A DNA stretch of 64,000 nt. It comes from an uncultured Muribaculaceae bacterium. Lineage in GTDB: Bacteria > Bacteroidota > Bacteroidia > Bacteroidales > Muribaculaceae. Shown here one piece after another: positions 8,346 to 17,066 of this stretch. The translations under genes and the position numbers were made by a program. The stretch covers positions 1 to 64,000 of the forward strand of contig CAJTQV010000006.1 of the NCBI GenBank assembly GCA_910578385.1, read 5' to 3'. The notes under the pieces are model-generated. The model was not told the DNA's origin and ran no database searches. It was given only the letters and a program-made list of their open reading frames with translations. The first letter of the stretch is position 1, and every line of letters starts with the position of its first letter.

Positions 8346-9314
8346 ATGTCGCTTATAGAAACTCTCAAGAATAAAGTGCTCGCCGGTGGCGGGATAACAG
8401 CCGACGAGGCTTATGCCCTCTGCGACGCTGCTCCGGGCAACCGCGAGGCTCTTCACGAGGCCGCGGCCGAGATAACCCGCGCCTTCTGCCCTCCGGTGTT
8501 CGACTCCTGCTCGATCGTCAACGCACGCTCGGGCAAATGCCCCGAAAATTGCAAATGGTGCGCCCAATCGGCCCATTTCAAGACTGCTGCGGATGTCTAT
8601 CCGCTCATTCCCGAAGATGAGTGTATGGCCCACGCCGACATGAGCCGCAACCACGGCATACGCCGCTTCTCGATGGTGACATCAGGCCGCAAGATGGCCG
8701 GTAAGGAACTCAAGAAGGCCTGCGGGTACTACCGCGAACTTGTTAAGCGTGGCGGCCTTGACCTCTGCGCCTCTATGGGACTGCTGGAGAAGGAGGAGCT
8801 GCAACAGCTCTGGGATGCGGGCGTACACCGCTACCACTGCAACCTTGAGGCCGCTCCCGACCACTTCTCCACCCTCTGCTCCACCCACACCGTCGAAGAC
8901 AAGATACGCACCATCAACTTTGCGCGTGAGATAGGATTCGAGGTCTGCTCCGGCGGCATAATCGGCATGGGCGAGACACCCGGCCAGCGCGTAGGACTTG
9001 CGCTCGAACTGCGCCGCGTGCAGCCCGTCTCGATACCCATCAACATCCTCTGCCCCATTCCCGGCACCCCGCTTGAAGGTAGCGCGCCCCTCAGTGCAGA
9101 TGAGGTCCTCGACTGCATAGCGCTCTTCCGCTTCATCCATCCGCGTGTCACCCTGCGCTTCGCCGGAGGCCGCGCCTCCCTCAGCCGCGACACCCAGCTC
9201 CGTGCCATCCGCATCGGCATGAACGGCGCCATCGTCGGCGACCTCCTCACCACCGTCGGCTCCACCGTAGCCGCCGACCGCACCCTCATCGCCGAAGCCG
9301 GCCTCACCTTCTAA
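8346..9314 (+). CDS. bioB: Biotin synthase
   Basis: 322 aa, close to the usual length. This radical-SAM enzyme inserts sulfur into dethiobiotin, the last step of biotin synthesis. The CxxxCxxC motif is visible as CPENCKWCAQSA (about 60), followed by typical stretches such as YHCNLEA, CSGGIIGMGE and the FAGGRASLS end. No other biotin genes are in the window. The ATG lies 15 nt after a terminator stem, so either the transcript starts inside that hairpin or some read-through occurs; no TAnnTTTG box is seen in the gap. Confidence 0.95.
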   Translation: MSLIETLKNKVLAGGGITADEAYALCDAAPGNREALHEAAAEITRAFCPPVFDSCSIVNARSGKCPENCKWCAQSAHFKTAADVYPLIPEDECMAHADMSRNHGIRRFSMVTSGRKMAGKELKKACGYYRELVKRGGLDLCASMGLLEKEELQQLWDAGVHRYHCNLEAAPDHFSTLCSTHTVEDKIRTINFAREIGFEVCSGGIIGMGETPGQRVGLALELRRVQPVSIPINILCPIPGTPLEGSAPLSADEVLDCIALFRFIHPRVTLRFAGGRASLSRDTQLRAIRIGMNGAIVGDLLTTVGSTVAADRTLIAEAGLTF

Positions 9315-9355
9315 CCCCCTAAAGCCCCTTCCCTCTCCTATCCTCTCCTCCTCTC

Positions 9356-9390
9356 CTTTTTTTGTTCAAGCGCTGAGCTTCAGCGAAGCT
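9356..9390 (+). repeat. Repeat family D (variant stem)
   Basis: Lead TTTTTTTGTTCAAG, then the perfect CGCTGA-GCT-TCAGCG stem. The same variant recurs at 48998. Confidence 0.7.
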
Positions 9391-9430
9391 GGCCCCTCCC
9401 TTGCCTTCTCCAGTCTTAGCCTCCATCCTC

Positions 9431-9475
9431 TGGCGGCCTTGGCCCGCAGGTTGTGGCGCGACAACCGTCGCGCAC
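9431..9475 (+). repeat. Repeat family A
   Basis: TGGCGGCCTTGGCCCGCAGG and the full GTGGCGCGAC-AACC-GTCGCGCAC stem-loop. Confidence 0.9.
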
Positions 9476-9490
9476 CCCCTCCTCCCCACA

Positions 9491-9527
9491 GCGACTGCAA
9501 AACCTTTGCAGTCGCTTAGCTTTTTTT
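9491..9527 (+). terminator. Terminator downstream of bioB
   Basis: Perfect 11-bp stem GCGACTGCAAA/TTTGCAGTCGC with an ACC loop, followed after five bases by seven T residues. Confidence 0.8.
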
Positions 9528-9573
9528 AATTCTTTATTTCCCTCCAAAATTATGATTCCCACCGCAAAAGTAT

Positions 9574-9581
9574 TAACTTTG
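9574..9581 (+). promoter_or_regulatory. recA promoter -7 box
   Basis: TAACTTTG, a TAnnTTTG match 20 bp before the ATG. No obvious LexA-like operator was noticed. Confidence 0.6.
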
Positions 9582-9601
9582 CAAAAACAAATCAAAAGAC
9601 T

Positions 9602-10810
9602 ATGGCAGTAAAGAAGAAAGCTCCTGCGGCCTCTCAGGTCCGCATCTCAGATAAAGACGCGAAGCTCAAGGCTCTCGACGTGACAATGGCTCACCTCGAA
9701 AAGGACTTCGGCTCCGGTACAATCATGCGCCTCGGCGACAACGCCGTCCAGGACATCGAGACCATCTCCACCGGCTCGCTCGGACTCGACTACGCCCTCG
9801 GCGTAGGCGGTCTCCCCCGTGGCCGTATCACCGAGATCTACGGTCCCGAGTCTTCCGGTAAGACAACCCTCGCCATCCACGTCATCGCCGAAGCCCAGAA
9901 GCAGGGCGGTATCTGCGCCATAATCGATGCCGAGCACGCCTTCGACCGTTTCTACGCCGAGAAACTTGGCGTGGATGTCAACAACCTCTGGCTCGCGCAG
10001 CCCGACAACGGAGAACAGGCTCTCGACATCGCCGAGCAGCTCATCAACTCCGGTGCCATCGACGTGCTCGTTATCGACTCCGTGGCAGCTCTTACCCCAA
10101 AGGCCGAAATCGAGGGAGAGATGGGCGACAAGAACGTCGGCCTCCACGCGCGCCTCATGTCACAGGCCATGCGCAAGCTCACAGGTACAATCTCCCGCAC
10201 GCGCACATGCTGCATCTTCATCAACCAGATCCGCGAGAAAATCGGTGTCATGTTCGGAAACCCCGAGACGACAACCGGCGGTAACGCGCTGAAATTCTAC
10301 GCCTCTGTGCGCATAGAGATCCGTCCTTCATCCTACATTAAGGATGGTGAGACCACAATCGGACGACTCGCCAAGGTGAAGGTTGTCAAGAACAAGGTCG
10401 CGCCTCCGTTCATGAAGGCCGAATTCGAGCTGATGTTTGGCGAGGGCATCTCCAAAGCCGGAGAGATAATCGACATGGCAGTGGAGCACGGCATCGTCAA
10501 GAAATCAGGAGCATGGTTCTCCTACAATGGAGCCAAGCTTGGTCAGGGTCGCGACGCAGTCAAGAAAGTCATCGCCGACAACCCCGAGCTCTCCGAAGAA
10601 CTGGAGAAGAAGATCCTCGACAAGCTCGCCGCCGACAAGGCAGCCAAGGCCAATGCCCCCGTCAACCCCTTCCTCCCCGGTAAAGAGACCAAGAAAGTAG
10701 ACAAAGAGGCCGACCGCGACGAAGCCGTCACCGACGACCTCCCCGAAGCCGGCCCCGCCCCCGACGACGACCTCTTCGCCGACGACTTCGAAATCGACAT
10801 CGAAGACTAA
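9602..10810 (+). CDS. recA: Recombinase RecA
   Basis: 402 aa. ATP-dependent strand-exchange protein for homologous recombination and, in species that have it, the SOS response. Walker A is GPESSGKT (81-88); the Walker B region is DVLVIDSVAAL; loop L2 is near GNPETTTGGNALKFYASVR. The C-terminal tail (about 355-402) is rich in Asp and Glu and ends FEIDIED, longer than in many RecA proteins. The gene has its own -7 box and ends in a bidirectional terminator shared with der. Confidence 0.98.
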   Translation: MAVKKKAPAASQVRISDKDAKLKALDVTMAHLEKDFGSGTIMRLGDNAVQDIETISTGSLGLDYALGVGGLPRGRITEIYGPESSGKTTLAIHVIAEAQKQGGICAIIDAEHAFDRFYAEKLGVDVNNLWLAQPDNGEQALDIAEQLINSGAIDVLVIDSVAALTPKAEIEGEMGDKNVGLHARLMSQAMRKLTGTISRTRTCCIFINQIREKIGVMFGNPETTTGGNALKFYASVRIEIRPSSYIKDGETTIGRLAKVKVVKNKVAPPFMKAEFELMFGEGISKAGEIIDMAVEHGIVKKSGAWFSYNGAKLGQGRDAVKKVIADNPELSEELEKKILDKLAADKAAKANAPVNPFLPGKETKKVDKEADRDEAVTDDLPEAGPAPDDDLFADDFEIDIED

Positions 10811-10826
10811 CCCCCTCCCCCTCCGC

Positions 10827-10905
10827 GTTAAGAACCTTAAGAACTTTAAAAACTTTAAAAACTTTAAAAACTTTAAAAACTTTAAGATCTTTAAGAACCT
10901 TAACC
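10827..10905. repeat. AT-rich tandem repeat after recA
   Basis: About six copies of a roughly 10-bp unit AACTTTAAAA with flanking degenerate AAGAACCTTAAG units. Non-coding. Confidence 0.85.
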
Positions 10906-10930
10906 ACCTTTCCTCCTCCCCACCCTCCTT

Positions 10931-10960
10931 GTCGAGTGGTCAAAGCCTGCAGGCTTTGAC
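10931..10960 (+). repeat. Repeat family C
   Basis: GTCGAGTG plus a 22-bp perfect palindrome with half-site GTCAAAGCCTG. Seven bases before the recA/der terminator. Confidence 0.9.
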
Positions 10961-10966
10961 AATCAT

Positions 10967-10997
10967 AAAAAAAGAGCCGCGCAAGCGGCTCTTTTTT
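10967..10997. terminator. Bidirectional terminator between recA and der
   Basis: AAAAAAGAGCCGC-GCAA-GCGGCTCTTTTTT: a 13-bp stem with A- and T-runs, usable from both converging genes. Confidence 0.9.
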
Positions 10998-11013
10998 ATT
11001 ACTTCTTTTTTTA

Positions 11014-12330
11014 TTATTTCTCCCTCATAAAGATAGCGATCGGAGTCCCATGGAAGTCCCACTTCTCCCTGATCTTGTTCTCTAGGAACCGTCGGTAAGG
11101 CTCCTTCACCCACTGCGGCAGATTGCAGAAGAACACGAACGTCGGGATAACCGCATCCTTAAGCATGGTCACATACTTGATCTTCACAAACTTGCCCTTG
11201 TTGCTCGGCGGCGGTGTCACAGCGATCTGTTCCAGCATATAGGTGTTGAGCTGCGAAGTCGGGATAACCCGCTTGCGGTTCTCATAAACCTGCATGGCCG
11301 TCTCAAGTACCCTGTGGATACGCTGCTTGGTCAGAGCCGAAGTGAAGATAATCGGGAAGTCCGTGAAAGGCGCGAACTTCGTGCGGATCGCATCCTCATA
11401 ACGCTTCTGGGCAGTCACAGACTTGTCCTCCACGAGGTCCCACTTGTTCACGCACACCACAAGACCCTTGCGGTTGCGCTGTATGAGGCCGAAAATATTG
11501 CCGTCCTGCCCCTCGATGCCGCGGGTGGCATCAATCATCAGGATACATACGTCCGAAGCCTCTATGGCCCTTATGGAGCGTATTACGGAGTAATATTCGA
11601 TATCCTCGTTGACCTTCTGCTTCTTCCTGATACCGGCCGTATCGACCAGATAGAAGTCAAAACCGAATTTATTGTAACGGTGATAGATCGAGTCGCGTGT
11701 CGTGCCGGCTATATCAGTCACGATATGACGCTCCTCTCCGATAAAGGCATTGATCAGCGATGACTTGCCCGCGTTAGGACGGCCCACGATGGCGAACTTC
11801 GGAATCTCCTCCTCAGCCTCATCGTCATCCTCCTTCTCAGGCATATCCTTGACAATCTCGTCAAGCAGGTCGCCGGTGCCCGAACCATTGGCCGAAGACA
11901 CCTCGATCGGGTCGCCTAAGCCGAACGAATAGAACTCCGCCGCGTTGAAACGCGCGTCGCCCACATCCTCCTTGTTGGCCACCACAATCACAGGCTTCTT
12001 CGAACGGCGCAGAATCTGCGCCACCTTGTCATCAAGGTCCGTGACACCTGTGGTCGAGTCAACCACGAAGAGAATCACGTCGGCCTCCTCGATGGCGATT
12101 TCCACCTGTTTGTTGATCTCCTCCTCGAACACGTCGTCTGAGTTGACAACCCAGCCGCCCGTATCGACTATTGAAAATTCCTGACCGTTCCAGTCGACCT
12201 TGCCGTACTGGCGGTCGCGCGTCGTGCCGGCCGTATCGTCGACAATCGCGCGTCTTGTCTGCGTCAAGCGGTTGAACAACGTCGATTTCCCGACATTGGG
12301 CCGCCCCACTATTGCGATTAACTTACTCAT
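11014..12330 (-). CDS. der: Ribosome-assembly GTPase Der (EngA)
   Basis: 438 aa from the chosen ATG at 12330 (MSKLIAIVGRPNVGKST); an in-frame ATG nine codons upstream would only add MEMGLKFKT. Two tandem GTPase domains are seen: G1 GRPNVGKST with DTGGW and NKED, and GRPNAGKSS with DTAG and NKWD, followed by a KH-like C-terminal domain (NLPQWVKEPYRRFLENKIRE). It acts in 50S subunit maturation. A repeat-filled 237-bp gap separates it from era upstream on the same strand. Confidence 0.97.
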   Translation of the reverse strand: MSKLIAIVGRPNVGKSTLFNRLTQTRRAIVDDTAGTTRDRQYGKVDWNGQEFSIVDTGGWVVNSDDVFEEEINKQVEIAIEEADVILFVVDSTTGVTDLDDKVAQILRRSKKPVIVVANKEDVGDARFNAAEFYSFGLGDPIEVSSANGSGTGDLLDEIVKDMPEKEDDDEAEEEIPKFAIVGRPNAGKSSLINAFIGEERHIVTDIAGTTRDSIYHRYNKFGFDFYLVDTAGIRKKQKVNEDIEYYSVIRSIRAIEASDVCILMIDATRGIEGQDGNIFGLIQRNRKGLVVCVNKWDLVEDKSVTAQKRYEDAIRTKFAPFTDFPIIFTSALTKQRIHRVLETAMQVYENRKRVIPTSQLNTYMLEQIAVTPPPSNKGKFVKIKYVTMLKDAVIPTFVFFCNLPQWVKEPYRRFLENKIREKWDFHGTPIAIFMREK

Positions 12331-12360
12331 CGTCTTAAATTTTAGCCCCATCTCCACCCC

Positions 12361-12520
12361 TCATTTGTCCGGTGCCGGGCTTCAGCTCCTTCCGGTGCCA
12401 AGCCTCAGCCCTTTTATTTGTCCCGGTGTAGAGCTTCAGCTCTTTCTCGGTCCGGGCTTCAGCCCTTTTATTTGTCCCGGTGTAGAGCTTCAGCTCTTTC
12501 CCGGTCTGAGCTTCAGTCCT
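12361..12520 (+). repeat. Tandem array of repeat family D
   Basis: Three TTTGTCCxGGTG-led units (12363, 12417, 12471) at a 54-bp period, each followed by a second half-unit with its own hairpin. Stems vary in a paired way: GAGC-TTCA-GCTC, GGGC-TTCA-GCCC. Repeats read on + although both flanking genes are on -. Confidence 0.85.
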
Positions 12521-12533
12521 TCCTGCCGTCGGG

Positions 12534-12563
12534 GTCGAGTGGTCAAAGCCTGCGGGCTTTGAC
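12534..12563 (+). repeat. Repeat family C
   Basis: GTCGAGTG then GTCAAAGCC-TGCG-GGCTTTGAC. Ends 4 bp from the era stop codon. Confidence 0.9.
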
Positions 12564-12567
12564 AAGT

Positions 12568-13542
12568 TTATTCCTTATATCCGAACTCGCGCAGCTTGTT
12601 GTCGCGGTTGCGCCAGTCCTTCTCCACTTTTACAAAAAGTTCCAGATAGACCTTCTTGCCAAAGAACTTCTCGATATCGGCACGCGCCGAGATTCCGACC
12701 TTCTTGATCTTCTCTCCACCCTTGCCGATGATGATGCCTTTCTGCGAGTCGCGCTCCACATAGATCACTGCCATGATATGTATCGCACCCTCCTTCTCGT
12801 CGAATTTCTCCACGATCACCTCCGTGCTGTAAGGAATCTCCTTGTCGTACATCAGCAGCAGTTTCTCGCGGATAATCTCCGTCACGAAGAAGCGGGCCGG
12901 CTTGTCGGTCAGCGCATCCTTGCCGAAGAATGGAGGCGACACGGGCAGAAGCTCAACGATGCGGTTCTTCAGGTTCTCCACATTGAAGTGCTCAAGAGCG
13001 CTCGTCGGGAATATCTCCGCCTTTGGCAGACGCTCATGCCATTTGTCAACTATCGCGTTCAGCTCATCCTGGTTCTTCACAAGGTCAATCTTGTTGATGA
13101 CCAGAAGAACAGGCACCTTCTCCTTGGCCACGCGGTCCAGGAAGTCCTTGTTCTTTTCAGGGTCCTCCACCACGTCGGTCACATAGACCAGAACGTCGGC
13201 GTCGGTCAGCGCCCCCTCAGAGAACTCAAGCATCGACTCCTGCAGCTTGTATTTGGGCTTCAGCACACCAGGAGTGTCCGAGAAGACAATCTGGTAATCG
13301 GGGGTGTTGACGATACCCATTATGCGGTGACGTGTGGTCTGTGCTTTCTGGGTTATGATGGATATGCGTTCCCCCACCAGGTCGTTCATCAGCGTTGACT
13401 TACCCACATTCGGGTTGCCCACGATGTTGACGAATCCGGCGCGGTGTCCTTCTTTCACACCTGTCTCCACGGCTGCGTTCTGTGCCGGGGTGTTGTCGCC
13501 TGTCTCAAGACCGGTGGCGGCGGTTTTATCATTTTCTTTCAT
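12568..13542 (-). CDS. era: GTPase Era
   Basis: 324 aa. Binds the 3' end of 16S rRNA in 30S assembly. The GTPase domain has GNPNVGKST (about 42), the switch segment ITQKAQTTRHRI, DTPG and NKID. The KH domain carries GIIIGKGGEKIKKVG. About 35 residues (MKENDKTAATGLETG...) precede the first beta strand, longer than the usual Era N-terminus; the exact start within that stretch is uncertain. Confidence 0.95.
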   Translation of the reverse strand: MKENDKTAATGLETGDNTPAQNAAVETGVKEGHRAGFVNIVGNPNVGKSTLMNDLVGERISIITQKAQTTRHRIMGIVNTPDYQIVFSDTPGVLKPKYKLQESMLEFSEGALTDADVLVYVTDVVEDPEKNKDFLDRVAKEKVPVLLVINKIDLVKNQDELNAIVDKWHERLPKAEIFPTSALEHFNVENLKNRIVELLPVSPPFFGKDALTDKPARFFVTEIIREKLLLMYDKEIPYSTEVIVEKFDEKEGAIHIMAVIYVERDSQKGIIIGKGGEKIKKVGISARADIEKFFGKKVYLELFVKVEKDWRNRDNKLREFGYKE

Positions 13543-13700
13543 AATATCTTGTTTAAGGGTTTTCTTATCAGCCGGTCCTGACCTGTGCGGCGGGCCGCCA
13601 CCCGCAATGGGGTGTGTCTATATTTCAACCCTTACGGGGCGCTATTTGTTCAGTCATGCCCGTGTCATTGCTGACAGTGGCTGTCTCGCGCCCCGATAGA

Positions 13701-13732
13701 ATAAAAGGGCATCGGAATGACTCTGATGCCCT
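13701..13732 (-). terminator. Terminator downstream of fabH
   Basis: On the minus strand GGGCATC and GATGCCC pair around an 11-nt loop, followed by TTTTATT. Confidence 0.8.
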
Positions 13733-13774
13733 CTGTTGTCGATGCCGAAGCGGCGGCTGACACGCGTTGTCCTC

Positions 13775-14767
13775 TTATTTCGGGTCTATGGCCCAGATAA
13801 GATACATGGCGCCCCAGGTGAAACCCGCTCCGAACGCGGTCATCACTATCTTGTCGCCCTTCTTGAGTTTCCCTTTGTATTCGTCGAGACACAGGGGTAT
13901 CGACGCGGCCGATGTGTTGCCGTAGTGCTGGATGTTGACCAGTGTCTTCTCCTCGGGTATCTTGATACGTCCGCCCACGGCCTCGATGATACGGAGGTTG
14001 GCCTGGTGAGGCACGAACCAGTCGATGTCATCTACGCCCAAGTTGTTGCGCTCCATCACTGACTGCGATGAGGTCAGCATGTCGCGTACGGCGTTCTTGT
14101 ATACCACCCGTCCTTCCTGATAGATGAAGTGTTCGTCGGCGTCGACTGTCTCGTGGGTAGCCGGACGTGCCGAGCCTCCCGCCTTCATCAGAAGGTTCTG
14201 GAGTCCCGAGCCATCTATATGGAATTCTCCGTCCATAACGCCGACATTTTCCTCGGTCGGCTCCACAAGAACGGCGGCTGCGGCATCGCCGAACAGCGGG
14301 CACGTCGCCCTGTCCTTGTAGTTGGTCATGCTCGACATCTTCTCGGCCGCTACAACTACAATCTTCTTGTAAAGACCGCTCTGTATGTAGGCCCGTGCAT
14401 CCTGCATCGTGACGATAAAGCCCGCGCAGGCTGCCTGGATGTCATAGGCATAGGCGTTGGAGAGACCCACTTCGTGGGCAATGATCGACGCTGTCGAAGG
14501 GAAACGGTAGTCCGGATTGGAAGTCGCACAGATCAACAGGTCGATGCTCTCTTTCGGTGTCCCGGTCTCCTCAAGAAGTCTCTCGACGGCCCGGATGCCC
14601 ATGTAGCTCGACCCTTTGGTGTCGTCTTTAAGTATGCGGCGCTCCTTGATCCCGACTCGTGTCGTGATCCACTCGTCGTTCGTATCGACCATACGCGACA
14701 GCATCTCGTTGTCGAGTATGTCGTCTGGTACGTACGACGCGATTCCGCTTATCTTGGCGTTAAGCAT
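13775..14767 (-). CDS. fabH: Beta-ketoacyl-ACP synthase III
   Basis: 330 aa. Condenses acetyl-CoA or another primer with malonyl-ACP to start fatty-acid synthesis. The catalytic triad is visible: Cys114 in AACAGF, His254 in VPHQAN and Asn284 in HYGNTSA. It is the third gene of a minus-strand DUF177-rpmF-fabH unit, a classic conserved order linking ribosome and lipid synthesis. A terminator follows at 13701-13732. Confidence 0.97.
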   Translation of the reverse strand: MLNAKISGIASYVPDDILDNEMLSRMVDTNDEWITTRVGIKERRILKDDTKGSSYMGIRAVERLLEETGTPKESIDLLICATSNPDYRFPSTASIIAHEVGLSNAYAYDIQAACAGFIVTMQDARAYIQSGLYKKIVVVAAEKMSSMTNYKDRATCPLFGDAAAAVLVEPTEENVGVMDGEFHIDGSGLQNLLMKAGGSARPATHETVDADEHFIYQEGRVVYKNAVRDMLTSSQSVMERNNLGVDDIDWFVPHQANLRIIEAVGGRIKIPEEKTLVNIQHYGNTSAASIPLCLDEYKGKLKKGDKIVMTAFGAGFTWGAMYLIWAIDPK

Positions 14768-14820
14768 ATTTCTTCTCTTTCTCCTTGTCCGGGCTGCTCC
14801 CGGACGCTCTTGGGGTTAAT

Positions 14821-14994
14821 TTATTTCTCGATTACCTGCTTGCCACGGTAGTAGCCGCACTCACCACATACTGTGTGGTACACGTGCCATGCGCCGCAGT
14901 TGGGGCAGAGGGCGATTGTCGGGATGAGCGCCTTGTCGTGTGTACGGCGTTTCGCGGTCCGGGTGTGCGATTGTCTGCGTTTAGGATGTGCCAT
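14821..14994 (-). CDS. rpmF: 50S ribosomal protein L32
   Basis: 57 aa, MAHPKRRQSHTRTAKRR at the start and YYRGKQVIEK at the end. Four zinc-ligand cysteines are visible as CPNC and CGEC. It lies between the DUF177 gene and fabH, its usual place. Confidence 0.96.
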   Translation of the reverse strand: MAHPKRRQSHTRTAKRRTHDKALIPTIALCPNCGAWHVYHTVCGECGYYRGKQVIEK

Positions 14995-15022
14995 TTTTTC
15001 TTTTTATTTTTAAGTTATTGTT

Positions 15023-15523
15023 TTATTCCATGTCTGTTTCCGGCTCCTCTTCCTCCTCGTCGTAATCCGCTGAGGAATTGTGCTCCCGAAGCGCCTCGGC
15101 CATCTCGGGGTTGCATTCCCCCTCGGCATGCACGCAGCGCAACGGTATGGTCAGAAGCAGTGTGTCGTAGATGATGCCCGCTACATTCAGCCGGTTCGCG
15201 CTGTAGGGCAGGATCAGCAGGTTGTCGCCGCTGTCATCATATTCCTCCCCGTAGCGGACCACCACATCGTAGTCGGTGTCAACCTCGTGGCTGACAGGGT
15301 CGAGACAACGGTCGCAGGGTACCTCCATCGTACCCTCGCAGTGAAAACGGCATTCGTAGCTGCCGTGACGCTTCTCGATGTCCATGTGGACATCGACATC
15401 GGCCCCCTGGATTTCCGTGTTGTCCATCAACTCGAAAAATTCCTTGCCGATGTGGTAGTCTTCCTCGTGGTGTCCCTCCGTGAGCGACGCCAGATCCACG
15501 TCATATTCTTTTAATTTTCCCAA
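15023..15523 (-). CDS. DUF177 (YceD-family) protein
   Basis: 166 aa. The family is linked to 23S rRNA processing and is nearly always encoded next to rpmF. The core motif CDRCLDPV (about 71-78) and the preceding ECRFHCEGTMEVP strand match. The C-terminus is strongly acidic (ADYDEEEEEPETDME). It is first in the DUF177-rpmF-fabH unit, 28 bp before rpmF. Confidence 0.9.
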   Translation of the reverse strand: MGKLKEYDVDLASLTEGHHEEDYHIGKEFFELMDNTEIQGADVDVHMDIEKRHGSYECRFHCEGTMEVPCDRCLDPVSHEVDTDYDVVVRYGEEYDDSGDNLLILPYSANRLNVAGIIYDTLLLTIPLRCVHAEGECNPEMAEALREHNSSADYDEEEEEPETDME

Positions 15524-15553
15524 TGTCTCTTTATGTGAGTAAATTTACTTCCG

Positions 15554-15625
15554 TACCTCCGAGGGGAATCGAACCCCTATCTAAAGTTTAGGAAACTTCT
15601 ATTCTATCCGTTGAACTACAGAGGC
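15554..15625 (-). tRNA. tRNA-Arg (anticodon CCT)
   Basis: 72-nt cloverleaf on the minus strand. Acceptor GCCTCTG pairs with CGGAGGT, with two G-U pairs. The D stem is GTTC/GAAT, the anticodon loop TTCCTAA carries CCT, and the T arm is AGGGG-TTCGATT-CCCCT. CCA is not encoded. It reads AGG codons. Confidence 0.95.
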
Positions 15626-15751
15626 TTACGCATTGATAACCGCCGCACTGACGCCCGTTTGCCCCGTCCGGAACACCCGCAACGCATTGCGACAGCCTAC
15701 AATGAGTCTGCAAAATTACTCAAAATTTTTTTATTTTACAAATCTGTGAGT

Positions 15752-15759
15752 TATCTTTG
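15752..15759 (+). promoter_or_regulatory. Promoter -7 box of the glycosyltransferase gene
   Basis: TATCTTTG, a TAnnTTTG match 26 bp before the ATG. Confidence 0.55.
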
Positions 15760-15785
15760 CATATCCAAAATGTGCTGACTGACAT

Positions 15786-16808
15786 ATGAAACCCTCCGAC
15801 CACACATCTCCTGACTCCGGCCGCGCTGCCGCGACTTCTGACCGCACCGCGCCACGGGTGCCTAAGCTCGCCATTGTCGCCCCATGCTATAATGAGCAGG
15901 ACATGCTCCCAATCTCGGCCCCGCGTCTCGTGGCTCTCATGGACAGCCTGATTGCTGATGGCCTTATCACTTCCGACAGCTTCCTCCTCTTTGTCAACGA
16001 CGGGAGCCGCGACGCCACCTGGAGCATCATCTCCCGCCTTCACGAGGAGAACCCGATGTGTCACGGTCTCGACCTCTCGCGCAATGTCGGTCATCAGAAT
16101 GCCATTATGGCCGGCATGCTCTCGGCGGTCGAAGCTCCGGAGATGGCAGATGCTGTCATCACAATCGATGTCGATCTGCAGGACCCGCTCGAATGTATCC
16201 CCGAGATGCTCGATGCCTATTACAACGGCTACGACGTAGTCTACGGTGTCCGTTCCTCGCGTGAGTCCGATTCTTTCATGAAGCGTTACACAGCCGAGTC
16301 GTTCTATAAGTTCCAGGCCACGATGGGTGTCAAGACCATATTCAACCACGCCGACTTCCGTTTCATGACGCGACGTGTGGTCCTCGAACTGGAGAAATAT
16401 GGCGAGCGCAACCTCTACCTGCGGGGCATAATCCCCATGATTGGCTTTCCATCGACCACGGTCGAGGAAGTCCGCGCCGAGCGCGAGGCCGGAACGACCA
16501 AGTACACGCTCCGCAAGATGCTCCGTCTCGCCTTCGACGGCATAACATCCTTCTCTGTCACCCCCATCTACTGCATAATGGCCCTGGGCGGCATCTTCGT
16601 GCTGATTGCGATAGCTATCGGCATCTACGTGCTCATATCGCTGCTGAACGGCAGCGCGGTCCACGGCTGGTCATCGCTGATTCTCTCTGTCTGGTTCGTC
16701 GGCGGCACCATCCTCATCGCCGTCGGCCTGGTCGGCCTCTACGTCGGCAAGGTCTACATCGAGACCAAACACCGCCCCCGCTACCACATCCAGTCCCACC
16801 TCCACTAA
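15786..16808 (+). CDS. Membrane-anchored GT2 family glycosyltransferase (polyprenyl-phosphate type)
   Basis: 340 aa. GT2 domain (about 26-240) with APCYNEQDML, FVNDGSRDAT, the IDVDLQDP metal site and RSSRESDSFMKR; two membrane helices at about 260-285 and 296-320. This arrangement matches GtrB/DPM1-like enzymes that transfer a sugar to undecaprenyl phosphate on the inner membrane. The sugar cannot be told. A 25-residue Ser/Thr/Pro-rich segment precedes the catalytic domain. It is a single gene with its own promoter. Confidence 0.88.
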   Translation: MKPSDHTSPDSGRAAATSDRTAPRVPKLAIVAPCYNEQDMLPISAPRLVALMDSLIADGLITSDSFLLFVNDGSRDATWSIISRLHEENPMCHGLDLSRNVGHQNAIMAGMLSAVEAPEMADAVITIDVDLQDPLECIPEMLDAYYNGYDVVYGVRSSRESDSFMKRYTAESFYKFQATMGVKTIFNHADFRFMTRRVVLELEKYGERNLYLRGIIPMIGFPSTTVEEVRAEREAGTTKYTLRKMLRLAFDGITSFSVTPIYCIMALGGIFVLIAIAIGIYVLISLLNGSAVHGWSSLILSVWFVGGTILIAVGLVGLYVGKVYIETKHRPRYHIQSHLH

Positions 16809-16897
16809 CCCCCCACCCTTCCCCCTTCGCTCCCCTCCCTCTTCGTCCATCCCCTTGGTCCCCTCCCTCTTCGTCCTTCCCCCTCTGTCCCCTCCTC

Positions 16898-16942
16898 TGG
16901 CGGGCTTGGCCCGCAGGGTGTGGCGCGACCACCGTCGCGCAC
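16898..16942 (+). repeat. Repeat family A
   Basis: Full 45-bp copy: CGGGCTTGGCCCG stem-loop then the GCGCGAC-CACC-GTCGCGC stem-loop. Confidence 0.92.
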
Positions 16943-16951
16943 CGAGTCCCC

Positions 16952-16981
16952 GTTTTTGTTTCTGCAAGGAGCTTCAGCTCC
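16952..16981 (+). repeat. Repeat family D
   Basis: GTTTTTGTTTCTGCAAG then GGAGC-TTCA-GCTCC. Confidence 0.75.
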
Positions 16982-16993
16982 GCCAAAATACCA

Positions 16994-17029
16994 GCCGCGC
17001 CGCCAAGTTTCCCAACTCGACGGCGCGGC
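16994..17029. terminator. GC-rich hairpin between converging genes
   Basis: GCCGCGCCG and CGGCGCGGC pair perfectly around an 18-nt loop, between the GT2 gene and the GH97 gene. No strong T-run, so the terminator role is likely but not certain. Confidence 0.5.
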
Positions 17030-17066
17030 GCTCTTGCATTGAATTATAACCTTATAATCACCTACA

